Translations under genes and position numbers: made by a program
The notes under the pieces: model-generated
Told to the model about the DNA's origin: nothing
The model's input: only the letters and a program-made list of their open reading frames with translations
The model's database searches: none
NCBI GenBank assembly: GCA_964511665.1
Contig: CAZEHA010000005.1
Span: forward strand, 35,170 to 99,169
DNA: 64,000 nucleotides
From: JAGOEF01 sp964511665
Lineage (GTDB): Bacteria > Bacteroidota > Bacteroidia > Bacteroidales > ML635J-15
Direction of reading: 5' to 3'
Shown: positions 36,122 through 44,452 of the stretch, piece after piece
How positions within the stretch are numbered: position 1 is the stretch's first letter
How the letters are laid out: every line of letters starts with the position of its first letter

Positions 36122-37687
36122 TTATTGCCTTAATAGAATTGTAAATGCAGCAAATTTATATTTAACACCACGCTGTGTATATGCAAAAAAACTATCGCCG
36201 TAACGTTTTACCATTTCGGGGACAATAATGTTTTTCTTTTGTTTTTTCTCGAACATTGGGTATCCAATTACATCGCCATCGGCAAATACACTTACCACAA
36301 CGGCATTGCCGGTGCGATCGGGTAGGAAGCAGTTCGCATATTTCGAACCATCGAGGATTTTTTTATTCAGATTCTTGATGTTTTTCGGATTATCGTTGTA
36401 CATAAGCAATACCCAGTCGAGGTTAGTGGTGGCATAAAACGAAGAGTATTTCCCGAAATCGTTATAGCTTTTCTGACTTTTGGGAATGCGACGCATCCAC
36501 TCCATGTTGTTTTTAGAGTTGGTACAGGCAACAATAATGTCGTTGAACTTTGTGTATTCGTGATAACTAACAGCTTTTGTTTGCGGATCGGGTGTGGAGT
36601 CGACCCAATAATTTTGATGCTCCATAATAACGACCGAACTTTCGTTGGCTAGATACAACACGTTTTTAATGGCATAGTTATATACCTGATCGAAGCGTTC
36701 TGAAACACGGGGATTACGGAATTCGGGTAATTCTTCGCGTTTAAAAGTGTAGTAAGCTTTTTTTGCATCGGCAGTGAGAAATTTGCGGTTTTCAATTTCA
36801 AATTTCTTATGGTATATACCTTCGAGTTCTACCTTACCCTTGCGGGTTAGCAACCCGTAGATGTCAATATCGCCCCTGAAATCGACCCCCATCATAAGAT
36901 TGGCAAGTTCGTATTTTTCAGCCTTGATGTCGAAGGTTTCTGCCTTATCGGAATTCACATCATATATTATAAGCTTAAATTGACTGGCAGCAGACACATT
37001 GCTTCTTTTGTTCCGTTTTTCGGGGGTAATCTCTGCAATCATGTAAATGTAGCCCAGTTTATGAGTCTCGTACTGGATTATATCAAACACCAGATTGTTC
37101 ATGGGTAAAGTAATCGATTCTTCGTATCGTACTTCAAGGTCTGAACCAAAAACTTTGATGAAGAATTTTTCTTCGTTATATTTCACAAACGGTTGATTGT
37201 AATAAGCAAAAATATACTGGCCATCGCTGCTTAATTTTACATTAAAATCGACGGCAACATTTTGTTCGAGCAGACGACCAACAATTTTTGACTCACCCAT
37301 AATTTTCCCCTGATCGTTGATGAACTGGGCATAGAGGTCTTTTTGTTTTATTGTATTATTTAATACTTCGGTGAATAAAATTAGTTTTCCGTCGATGAGA
37401 AATAAATCAACAAAACGCCCCTGTATACCACCAACCGAAGGAATGGTCAGTTGACCGGTAGAAAGTTGTTGCATGGAGTTGGCATCGAACTGATCGAGAT
37501 ACAACTGATTTTTATCATCCATGCGCAGGGCAAACACGGTGCGGGAGTCACCACCCACCAATCTCACAAAATCGTGACCCTTTGGCATGGTATATTCAGT
37601 GCTTCCGAAATTTACGTCGAGGGCTTGCGAATACAAGGAAGCAACTGCAAGTAGACACATAATAACGGGTAAAAATAGCTTTTTCAT
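36122..37687 (-). CDS. Secreted protein of unknown function
   Basis: This 521-aa protein has a signal peptide (MKKLFLPVIMCLLAVASLYS, cut before QAL). The rest is beta-rich with WMRRIPKSQK and repeated 'Y.I.DV..' strands that could form a propeller. No enzyme motif, T9SS tail or lipobox was identified. It resembles the kind of ~500-residue exported unknowns common in Bacteroidota. Confidence 0.65.
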   Translation of the reverse strand: MKKLFLPVIMCLLAVASLYSQALDVNFGSTEYTMPKGHDFVRLVGGDSRTVFALRMDDKNQLYLDQFDANSMQQLSTGQLTIPSVGGIQGRFVDLFLIDGKLILFTEVLNNTIKQKDLYAQFINDQGKIMGESKIVGRLLEQNVAVDFNVKLSSDGQYIFAYYNQPFVKYNEEKFFIKVFGSDLEVRYEESITLPMNNLVFDIIQYETHKLGYIYMIAEITPEKRNKRSNVSAASQFKLIIYDVNSDKAETFDIKAEKYELANLMMGVDFRGDIDIYGLLTRKGKVELEGIYHKKFEIENRKFLTADAKKAYYTFKREELPEFRNPRVSERFDQVYNYAIKNVLYLANESSVVIMEHQNYWVDSTPDPQTKAVSYHEYTKFNDIIVACTNSKNNMEWMRRIPKSQKSYNDFGKYSSFYATTNLDWVLLMYNDNPKNIKNLNKKILDGSKYANCFLPDRTGNAVVVSVFADGDVIGYPMFEKKQKKNIIVPEMVKRYGDSFFAYTQRGVKYKFAAFTILLRQ

Positions 37688-37806
37688 AACAGCAAATTTT
37701 GTTAGGTTGCTAAAATAAGCAAATTCATTGTAAATTCATAACAATTATTTTTTTTCCGACAATTGTTGCATAAGAGGTTTGCAATCATTGTGCCACATAA
37801 CGATAT

Positions 37807-38487
37807 TCAATGTGCCAACTGTTGTAGACCAACACTATTGATAATAACAATGGTTCTCCCTTTCACGCTGAGATAGGCATCTTCTTCAAGCTGTTTTAGT
37901 GCCCTTGCAAGTGCAGGTCGGGTTACTCCAAAAAATTCAGCCAATTCGCCCTGTGTGCGGTCGAGCACTACTGCGGGGGTGTGTGGACGTTGTTTTTGCA
38001 ACAGATATGCGGCTATCTTGCCTTTTATGGTTCTCAAACTTAAAAAATGAATGCGCCCCGACAGAAACTGTGCCTTCTCCGAAATATGAACCAACAATGA
38101 CTCGAGTAGTCTGGTTTCGGTTTGAAGCATTTTCAGCAAATCGCTTTTTGTCATGCGAAATATTCTACAGGTATCGTGTGCCACCACATTCACGGGATAA
38201 ATGGCATTGCGTCCAAACAAAAAAGCAACAGCAATGGTTTGCCCAATACCTACATTCTCTATCTTCAATACCTTGCCCTCAGGGTCAACCATTTCACCGC
38301 GCACACTTCCTTCTACAACCAACTGAAAGAATTCGCAGCTTTCGCCTTTAGCCGCAATGAGGCTGTTCTTTTCGTATGATTTTACCTGATAGTGTACCCG
38401 CGCCAGCAATTGCATCATCTGGCTGCTTTCGGTGCCTGCAAAAAATGTGCTTCTGCAAAGTACTTCAATTAGTCTTGGATCTGTCAT
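37807..38487 (-). CDS. hcpR: Crp/Fnr family regulator, HcpR-like
   Basis: This 226-aa protein has an N-terminal cyclic-nucleotide-binding-like domain (about residues 20-125; NSLIAAKGESCEFFQLVVEG) and a C-terminal winged helix with TQGELAEFFGVTRPALARAL as the helix-turn-helix. It is divergent from the ferredoxin-hcp operon, with a dyad operator between them. In Porphyromonas gingivalis, HcpR senses NO through heme and activates hcp; assigning that role here is an inference from position and operator. The usual cAMP residues are not conserved. Confidence 0.82.
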   Translation of the reverse strand: MTDPRLIEVLCRSTFFAGTESSQMMQLLARVHYQVKSYEKNSLIAAKGESCEFFQLVVEGSVRGEMVDPEGKVLKIENVGIGQTIAVAFLFGRNAIYPVNVVAHDTCRIFRMTKSDLLKMLQTETRLLESLLVHISEKAQFLSGRIHFLSLRTIKGKIAAYLLQKQRPHTPAVVLDRTQGELAEFFGVTRPALARALKQLEEDAYLSVKGRTIVIINSVGLQQLAH

Positions 38488-38508
38488 TAATTAAAAAACT
38501 TTCGATTT

Positions 38509-38524
38509 TGTAACAAATGTTACA
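38509..38524. promoter_or_regulatory. HcpR-type operator, TGTAAC-N4-GTTACA
   Basis: This perfect 6+6 dyad lies 22 bp from the regulator start and 55 bp from the ferredoxin gene. Its centre is about 43 bp upstream of a start site inferred from the -7-like GATTTTTG at 38546-38553, a spacing suited to class II activation. Crp/Fnr proteins of this branch use such half-sites. The half-site closest to the regulator could also serve autoregulation. Confidence 0.7.
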
Positions 38525-38545
38525 CTTTTTACGCAAAATACCAAC

Positions 38546-38553
38546 GATTTTTG
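38546..38553 (+). promoter_or_regulatory. -7-like element for the ferredoxin-hcp operon
   Basis: GATTTTTG differs from TAnnTTTG at the first base only. The upstream -33 position is partly replaced by the operator, as expected for an activated promoter. Confidence 0.35.
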
Positions 38554-38578
38554 TAATGAAATTAAAAACGCAAACGTA

Positions 38579-39499
38579 ATGAAAAGAAGTATTATAAAAA
38601 TAAACGAGGATTTATGCAACGGTTGTGGTAATTGTGTACCGAATTGTCACGAAGGAGCTTTGCAAATTATCGATGGCAAAGCCCGACTGATTAGCGACCT
38701 GATGTGCGATGGTTTGGGGGCATGCATTGGTCATTGTCCCGAAGGAGCTATAACAATAGAAGAAAGAGAAGCCGAAGCCTACAACGAAGTAGAAGTAATA
38801 AAAGGAATGGTGCCAAAGGGAAAAAACACCATTATTGCCCACCTGAAACACTTGCTCGACCATAAGCAGGATGCATTGTTTAAGCAAGGTTTCGATTATT
38901 TGGTTACCAATAAGAAGGAATTGCCGTTTCAGATAGAGGATGTGGTTGACGGACTTCGTCATAAATCGCAGTCTTCGTTGTGTGGTTGTGGCGACCACGA
39001 CAGCAACGAGCATCAAACTCCAGTGCAGCCTGCGCATGGCCATGTAGGAGCTTGTCCGGGTTCGGCCGCGCGTAGCTTCGGAAAAACAGAAGCTCAGGGC
39101 AATGTGGGGTCGCTGCAATCGGAACTTACACACTGGCCCATTCAGCTGCATCTCATCAATCCGTCATCGCCTCATTTTGCCGGAGCCGACCTGCTTATTG
39201 CTGCCGATTGCACAGCATTTAGCTTGGGAAATTTTCATCAGGATTATTTAAAAGGCCGTAAACTAATTATTGCCTGCCCCAAACTAGACCATGGTCTTGA
39301 TGTGTATCTCGAAAAAATAAAGGCTCTTATTACGAGTGCCGGTGTAAACACCATTACATTGCTCCGCATGGAGGTTCCCTGTTGCTTTTCGTTGGTTCAA
39401 ATTGTGAACCGCGCTAAAGAAGAAACGGGTTCAAAGGTCCCTTTAAAAGAAATTGTTGTTGGTATTAATGGCAACATATTAAGCAGTACTTGGATATAG
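38579..39499 (+). CDS. Ferredoxin-domain partner of Hcp
   Basis: This 306-aa protein has two 4Fe-4S binding sets: CNGCGNCVPNC (residues 13-23) and CDGLGACIGHC. A low-complexity linker follows (CGCGDHDS, His-rich), and then a C-terminal domain with ADCTAFSLGNF, ACPKLDHGLDVYLEKI and VPCCFSLVQI. The last domain carries Cys that could bind a further cluster. It is the first gene after the operator and lies 71 bp upstream of hcp. It probably supplies electrons to Hcp, as similar fusions next to hcp in anaerobes do (inference). Confidence 0.85.
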   Translation: MKRSIIKINEDLCNGCGNCVPNCHEGALQIIDGKARLISDLMCDGLGACIGHCPEGAITIEEREAEAYNEVEVIKGMVPKGKNTIIAHLKHLLDHKQDALFKQGFDYLVTNKKELPFQIEDVVDGLRHKSQSSLCGCGDHDSNEHQTPVQPAHGHVGACPGSAARSFGKTEAQGNVGSLQSELTHWPIQLHLINPSSPHFAGADLLIAADCTAFSLGNFHQDYLKGRKLIIACPKLDHGLDVYLEKIKALITSAGVNTITLLRMEVPCCFSLVQIVNRAKEETGSKVPLKEIVVGINGNILSSTWI

Positions 39500-39570
39500 T
39501 ATGTTAAAAATCGTAATTCAATATTATTCAATAAGAAACACTAAAATTATAAACTTAAACTAGAAAAACT

Positions 39571-41220
39571 ATGAGTATGTTTTGTTATCAATGTCAGGAA
39601 ACAGCAAAGGGCACAGGTTGCACCATTGCAGGGGTATGCGGTAAAACCGAAGATGTAGCCAATATGCAGGATCTTTTGGTATATGTAACCAAAGGTATTT
39701 CGATTTTGGCCAATATTGCCCGCGAAAAAGGAATCGAAAACGAAGAAGTGAATAAATTTGTTTTCGATGCTATGTTTATTACCATCACCAATGCCAACTT
39801 CGATAGGGTTGCGATTATTAAAAAGATTAAACAAGGATTCGAAGTACGCGATTTAATGAAAAAAGAAATTGAAAAGGCAGGTATCAGCCTCCCCGAAAAA
39901 ATGCATTCGAGTACCACTTGGTTTAGCAACGACGTAGCCGAAATGGAGCGCAAAAGTACTCTAATAGGTATCCTTTCCATCGAAAACGAAGACATTCGTT
40001 CTTTGAAAGAACTTCTTACTTACGGTATTAAAGGAATGGCTGCTTATGCAGAACATGCTTTTAATCTGGGATATCAGAATGAAAAAGTTTTTGCTTTCAT
40101 GCAAAAGGGTCTGGCGGCTACTACCGAAGAAAAATCGGTACCCGAATTGATTGACCTGGTGATGGAATGCGGTAAATACGGTGTTGATGTGATGGCCCTG
40201 CTCGACAAAGCCAACACCGAATCGTATGGCAATCCGGAAATAACCGAAGTTAACATTGGTGTAGGGACCAATCCCGGTATTCTTATCAGTGGTCACGACC
40301 TGAAAGATATGGAGCAACTGCTAAAACAAACCGAAGGAACCGGTGTCGATGTGTATACCCACAGCGAAATGCTTCCGGCCCATTATTACCCGGCTTTTAA
40401 AAAGTACTGCCATTTTGTTGGAAACTATGGTAATGCATGGTGGAAACAACGCGAAGAATTTGAAACATTCAACGGTCCCATTCTTTTCACAACCAATTGT
40501 ATTGTGCCACCGAAAAAAGATGCCGGTTATCTGGGCAAAATTTATACTACCGGAGCCGCAGGATTAGACGGTGCAATCCACATTCCAAATCCTGCAAAAG
40601 GGCAAGATAAAGACTTCACTGCCATAATTGAACATGCAAAAATATGCAAACCACCTGTAGCTATCGAAAACGGAACTATCATTGGTGGATTCGCACACAA
40701 TCAGGTGTTGCAATTGGCCGACAAGGTGGTTGACGCCGTGAAATCGGGTGCTATCCGCAAATTCTTTGTGATGGCTGGTTGCGACGGTCGCATGAAATCG
40801 AGAGATTATTACACTGAGTTTGCTAAAAAATTGCCCAACGATACTGTTATCCTTACTGCCGGTTGTGCAAAATATCGCTACAACAAACTGGAACTTGGCG
40901 ATATAGGTGGTATTCCCCGCGTTCTCGATGCTGGTCAGTGCAACGACAGTTATTCTCTGGCCGTAATTGCCTTAACACTTAAAGAAGTATTCGAACTTAA
41001 CGATATCAACGAATTGCCAATTGTGTATAATATTGCCTGGTACGAGCAAAAAGCAGTAATTGTTTTGTTGGCCCTTTTGTATCTGGGAGTGAAAAACATT
41101 CACCTCGGACCCACATTGCCCGGGTTTTTGTCGCCGGCCGTAGCTAAGGTTTTGGTGGAGAATTTTGGAATTGAAGGTATTGGCGAAGTGGATGCCGACA
41201 TTGCACAAATGACTGCATAA
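39571..41220 (+). CDS. hcp: Hydroxylamine reductase / hybrid cluster protein
   Basis: This 549-aa protein is close to the length of the Desulfovibrio class I enzyme. The N-terminal cluster motif is C-x2-C-x8-C-x5-C (Cys5, 8, 17, 23), the class I/III spacing. The hybrid-cluster ligands are in MAGCDGR, TAGCAKYRYNK and AGQCNDSY. Class I enzymes reduce NO or hydroxylamine and protect against nitrosative stress; the exact physiological substrate is debated. It is regulated with the upstream ferredoxin gene. Confidence 0.95.
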   Translation: MSMFCYQCQETAKGTGCTIAGVCGKTEDVANMQDLLVYVTKGISILANIAREKGIENEEVNKFVFDAMFITITNANFDRVAIIKKIKQGFEVRDLMKKEIEKAGISLPEKMHSSTTWFSNDVAEMERKSTLIGILSIENEDIRSLKELLTYGIKGMAAYAEHAFNLGYQNEKVFAFMQKGLAATTEEKSVPELIDLVMECGKYGVDVMALLDKANTESYGNPEITEVNIGVGTNPGILISGHDLKDMEQLLKQTEGTGVDVYTHSEMLPAHYYPAFKKYCHFVGNYGNAWWKQREEFETFNGPILFTTNCIVPPKKDAGYLGKIYTTGAAGLDGAIHIPNPAKGQDKDFTAIIEHAKICKPPVAIENGTIIGGFAHNQVLQLADKVVDAVKSGAIRKFFVMAGCDGRMKSRDYYTEFAKKLPNDTVILTAGCAKYRYNKLELGDIGGIPRVLDAGQCNDSYSLAVIALTLKEVFELNDINELPIVYNIAWYEQKAVIVLLALLYLGVKNIHLGPTLPGFLSPAVAKVLVENFGIEGIGEVDADIAQMTA

Positions 41221-41247
41221 TTTTTATTATATTTGAAACATTAACCT

Positions 41248-41276
41248 ACGGGAACGACCCAAGAAGTCGTTCCCGT
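41248..41276 (+). other. Hairpin between hcp and the BFD-like gene
   Basis: Perfect 11-bp arms ACGGGAACGAC and GTCGTTCCCGT enclose a 7-nt loop (41248-41258, 41266-41276). No T-run follows, so it may act as a partial attenuator or mRNA-stabilising element that lowers expression of the downstream genes. Confidence 0.55.
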
Positions 41277-41292
41277 TATAAAAAACAATGTT

Positions 41293-41472
41293 ATGGGAAG
41301 CAATAAAATTATTTGTACCTGCAATCAGGTAACCGAGCAACAAATTGAAGATGCTATTTTGAAGGACAATTGCGACACAGTTGAAAAAATTCAGGAAAAA
41401 ACCGAAGCCGGAACTGTGTGCGGCGGTTGCATCGAAGACATCGATGAGATACTTAAAAAATTTGGAAAATAA
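41293..41472 (+). CDS. BFD-like [2Fe-2S] protein
   Basis: This 59-aa protein is below common gene-length cut-offs. The pattern C-x-C near the N-terminus (IICTC) and C-x2-C in TVCGGC, with an acidic-Lys helix between, matches BFD/NirD-like [2Fe-2S] domains, which have about 55 residues. ATG 41293 is the first start after the hcp hairpin, and the stop lies 7 bp before the next gene. In this setting it could be an alternative electron donor or a redox sensor for Hcp (inference). Both the frame and the Cys pattern support a real gene. Confidence 0.82.
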   Translation: MGSNKIICTCNQVTEQQIEDAILKDNCDTVEKIQEKTEAGTVCGGCIEDIDEILKKFGK

Positions 41473-41479
41473 AACAACT

Positions 41480-41809
41480 ATGCAAAATCAAGATTTCCCG
41501 AAATCATCAGTGATGAATTTGGCCGACATGGTCCAATACCAGGACGGAGCTATTGTGAGCCGCACTATCATAAAAAAACCTCAAGGAAACCTAAGTCTCT
41601 TTGCTTTCGACCGAGGGGAATCGCTAAGCGAACATACCGCACCATTCGATGCCATGATACAGGTGCTGCATGGTACGGCAGAGGTAATTATCGATGGAAA
41701 AAGCTATAAGGTATCTCAGGGACACACCATCATTATGCCTGCTAATATACCGCATGCAGTGGTTGCCAACGAGAATTTCAAAATGCTGCTTACTATGATA
41801 AAAGCATAA
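41480..41809 (+). CDS. Cupin domain protein (first of two)
   Basis: This 109-aa protein has a cupin barrel: an HTAPFDAMIQVL segment (metal His in SEHTAPFDA), GTAEVIIDGKSYKV and MPANIPHAVVANENF with the second His. ATG 41480 was chosen because earlier in-frame starts fall inside the BFD-like gene. The metal, if any, and substrate are unknown. Confidence 0.82.
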   Translation: MQNQDFPKSSVMNLADMVQYQDGAIVSRTIIKKPQGNLSLFAFDRGESLSEHTAPFDAMIQVLHGTAEVIIDGKSYKVSQGHTIIMPANIPHAVVANENFKMLLTMIKA

Positions 41810-41812
41810 AAC

Positions 41813-42127
41813 ATGTTGATTGTAAAACATTGTGATGCGGAGTTGCGCAACAATCCTTTCGATGCCGATGTGCGTGTATTATTCTCACAGTCAGATCTCG
41901 ATGTATTGCATCTCACACTCGAACCGCTACAAATACTCAGCAAGGTTCAACTGGCAGGCTATGCTTTCTTTTATATTCTCGAAGGAAATCCTGAAGTAAT
42001 TATTGATGATGAAGGGCAATTTGTTCAAGCTGAAGCAATGGTCTATTGCCCTCCGGGTAGCTGGCATTGTATTAATAACCCCGATGATTCACAAGCTCGG
42101 ATACTAATCTTTAAACAAATGCTTTAG
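41813..42127 (+). CDS. Cupin domain protein (second of two)
   Basis: This 104-aa protein has AFFYILEGNPEVIIDDEGQF and PPGSWHCINNPDDSQARILI, the two cupin motifs, but few metal-ligand His residues remain (one His in PGSWHCI). It begins 3 bp after the stop of the first cupin. Together they may form a heteromeric barrel or sense a small molecule linked to nitrosative stress (inference). Confidence 0.75.
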   Translation: MLIVKHCDAELRNNPFDADVRVLFSQSDLDVLHLTLEPLQILSKVQLAGYAFFYILEGNPEVIIDDEGQFVQAEAMVYCPPGSWHCINNPDDSQARILIFKQML

Positions 42128-42381
42128 TAAGCCAATGTTGAACTAATGAGCTGGCATTCGGCTTCGAAGAAATATTTGCAGCTTCCGAAATCAACCTTCT
42201 ATTACCACTCCGCAGTGTTACTATCACAGTGTTGGGTTTTATCATTCTTTTGAAGACAGAATACAGAATGTTGCATTATGTTGGGTAAGAAAAACCTGCT
42301 GTTTCGAGAAAGAACTAACATCTTAAGCGGATAAGACTGCGGTTGAATTGCCGGTCATAACTTCTTTATTCTTTTCTGATA

Positions 42382-43623
42382 TTAAAACTCTTTAAGAGCA
42401 AGTCCTAAACTATTATTTGTTGACTCCAAATGTTGGTACTCGTTTTTCGATATCCCGACAGAATCGTTTGTTGATTGTATGTTTCGGTAAAGCACCGATT
42501 CATATTTTTCAACAACTTCAATCACGCTTACATCATCTATATAATAGTAGGCATAATTAAACTCTGCATTTGCATTTTGCAACACATACAGGGTTGATTG
42601 ATTGTAATTGAAGTTTCCAACAGTGAGAAATCTTTCTCCGCCATTGGCTTTGTAAACCCCCTCTACAGCTACCCAGAATGTTTGATTGGTGAGAAAGTTG
42701 CTTCTGGCATTTTTTATTGCAGGTGTGTAATCGAGCACGTTATTGTGATTTACCCTGATTTTATCGTTTGTTAATAGTGCTCCAACTGCATCAACAGCAT
42801 AGCGCGATTTTGATGAGTTGCACACCCAGAACCTGATACGGTAGGTTTTGCCTTTAACCAAGGGCTGTTTCAACTCGGTAATAATATATTCGCGGTAGTC
42901 GAGCGGTTTTGTTCCGGTAATTTTGTTCTCTTTGGTAAAGCTTTCGCGCAGAATAAGACCGGCATACCCGTATCCCGATTTGGCATACACACGACCTGCA
43001 AAGTTATTGGGTACGCCTGCATTAGACTTGCTGCAGGCATTAAAGTAGTCGGGAGTTCCTTTGCTTGGCACTTCCCACGATGGAATTAATTTTTTTATAG
43101 GTCTTTCGGTAAAGCCCGAAGGACATATATTAAAGTCTTCGAAGTCACCATTAATAACCAGATTTTCTCCAATCTCTACATATGTGGGTTCCGGCATAAT
43201 AACCTGAGTAAAAGTGGGTGCCGTTTTTCGGGGAGGAGGACTGTCGATAGGCAGCGATATTTCGGTTGGCGACACAACCATTACATTATCCGTAGATTCC
43301 TTAGTGGCTAGTGTGGTGTTATATTGTGTAAAACGTTCCATTACAGCAGGCTCTGTTGCATTGGGTTGAACATTGGCATAACGCATCACCGGGTCGGGAG
43401 AATTGTTCAACGGGAGAACAGAAATGCCTGATCGATTTTCATCAGAGCTTTGCAATTGCCACACAGCAAGCAAACCAAACAGTACAATTATTACTGTGCC
43501 TGTCCATACGATAATACGGTTACTCCCTGTGCGCGGTAATTGTTTTTCGATTTGGTTCCAGATATCGGGCGCTTCTAATTCGGGCAAACCCGATATGGCA
43601 TTTTTTAAATGATTCGTTTCCAT
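42382..43623 (-). CDS. Anti-sigma-like membrane protein fused to a surface domain
   Basis: This 413-aa protein has an N-terminal cytoplasmic segment of about 35 residues (LPELEAPDIWNQIEKQL, anti-sigma-like), a TM helix at about residues 37-56 (RIIVWTGTVIIVLFGLLAVW), then a Ser/Thr/Pro linker. A C-terminal domain follows with NLVINGDFEDFNICPSG, PDYFNACSKSNAGVPNNFAG and TYRIRFWVCNSS. This last domain is widely found at the start of large Bacteroidota OmpA-like or gliding proteins. The gene starts 2 bp after the ECF sigma stop, so it probably is its regulator (inference). Confidence 0.75.
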   Translation of the reverse strand: METNHLKNAISGLPELEAPDIWNQIEKQLPRTGSNRIIVWTGTVIIVLFGLLAVWQLQSSDENRSGISVLPLNNSPDPVMRYANVQPNATEPAVMERFTQYNTTLATKESTDNVMVVSPTEISLPIDSPPPRKTAPTFTQVIMPEPTYVEIGENLVINGDFEDFNICPSGFTERPIKKLIPSWEVPSKGTPDYFNACSKSNAGVPNNFAGRVYAKSGYGYAGLILRESFTKENKITGTKPLDYREYIITELKQPLVKGKTYRIRFWVCNSSKSRYAVDAVGALLTNDKIRVNHNNVLDYTPAIKNARSNFLTNQTFWVAVEGVYKANGGERFLTVGNFNYNQSTLYVLQNANAEFNYAYYYIDDVSVIEVVEKYESVLYRNIQSTNDSVGISKNEYQHLESTNNSLGLALKEF

Positions 43624-43625
43624 AG

Positions 43626-44141
43626 CTATCGGTAGTTTTTCAATGTTTCTTTCAGCTTGCGTTTGGCGTAGAACAACTGCGACTTCGAAGTACCTTCGCT
43701 GATACCCAGCATGTCGGCAATTTCGCGGTGCGTGTATCCCTCTACTTCATACATCATAAACACAGCGCGGTATCCGTCGCTAAGTTCCATTATGGCCCGG
43801 TGCAGTTCTTCTCCGGTGAATTCAGAATCGAAATCGACTGTGGTGTCGGGAATGTTTTCTTCACCCGTAAAATTCATACGTCGAATTCTTTTTAATGCCG
43901 AGCGCAGCATAATGGTTTTAATCCAGCTCCCCAAACCGGCCTCAGCCCTGAACTTGGCTATGTCGCGGAATACCGAGATAAACCCATCCTGCAGGGCATC
44001 GCGTGCGTCTTCGTAATTGCCGGTAATGCGCATACACAACGAAAACATAGGGCCGCGGTAGGCTTCGTACAGCTCTTTTTGTGCGCTGCGATTGTTGCCT
44101 ATGCAACCCCTAACCAATATGTTTTGTCGTTGTGTTTCCAT
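43626..44141 (-). CDS. ECF sigma factor (RpoE family)
   Basis: This 171-aa protein has sigma region 2 (MRITGNYEDARDALQDGFIS, then GLGSWIKTI) and region 4 with SDGYRAVFMMYEVEGYTHRE and IADMLGISEGTSKSQLFYAK. No region 3 is present, as usual for ECF factors. It is immediately followed by the anti-sigma-like gene, so a sigma/anti-sigma pair responding to a periplasmic or surface cue is likely. Confidence 0.92.
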   Translation of the reverse strand: METQRQNILVRGCIGNNRSAQKELYEAYRGPMFSLCMRITGNYEDARDALQDGFISVFRDIAKFRAEAGLGSWIKTIMLRSALKRIRRMNFTGEENIPDTTVDFDSEFTGEELHRAIMELSDGYRAVFMMYEVEGYTHREIADMLGISEGTSKSQLFYAKRKLKETLKNYR

Positions 44142-44452
44142 GATGTTCTGCTATAAAGAGAATCGAAACATCGAAAAGGTTGTATGGTATATTACGTAAA
44201 TAACGAAATTTTGTTAGAAATAATGTGTAAGCGGGCATTATCGATGCAAAAGAACTGTTTTGATGGTTGGTATTGGTTTTGTTTAAATGGGTCAAGTGTG
44301 GACGCTTGCCCCATACGAAGAAATTTTGTTAGAAATAATGTGCAGGGAGGTGTTACAATGTTAGCAATAGACTAATAAGTTGGTTATTGGGGAGCAAGCG
44401 TGGACACATGCTCTAGGTTGTGAGTACATATTATTGCAATTAACAGGTAGGG
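44142..44452. repeat. Intergenic region with 23-bp direct repeats
   Basis: This 311-base gap contains an identical 23-bp sequence at 44205-44227 and 44320-44342 (begins GAAATTTTGTTAG). The copies lie 115 bp apart. A related GTGGACGCTTGCCCC-like segment occurs around 44299-44312, with a partial inverted match near 44386-44405. No gene is visible. It may be a miniature element or an upstream regulatory array for the ECF gene. Confidence 0.55.

Noticed and set aside
41248..41276. Hairpin after hcp as a strong intrinsic terminator
   Set aside because: No T-run follows the stem and the downstream genes have no clear promoter, so read-through is more likely.
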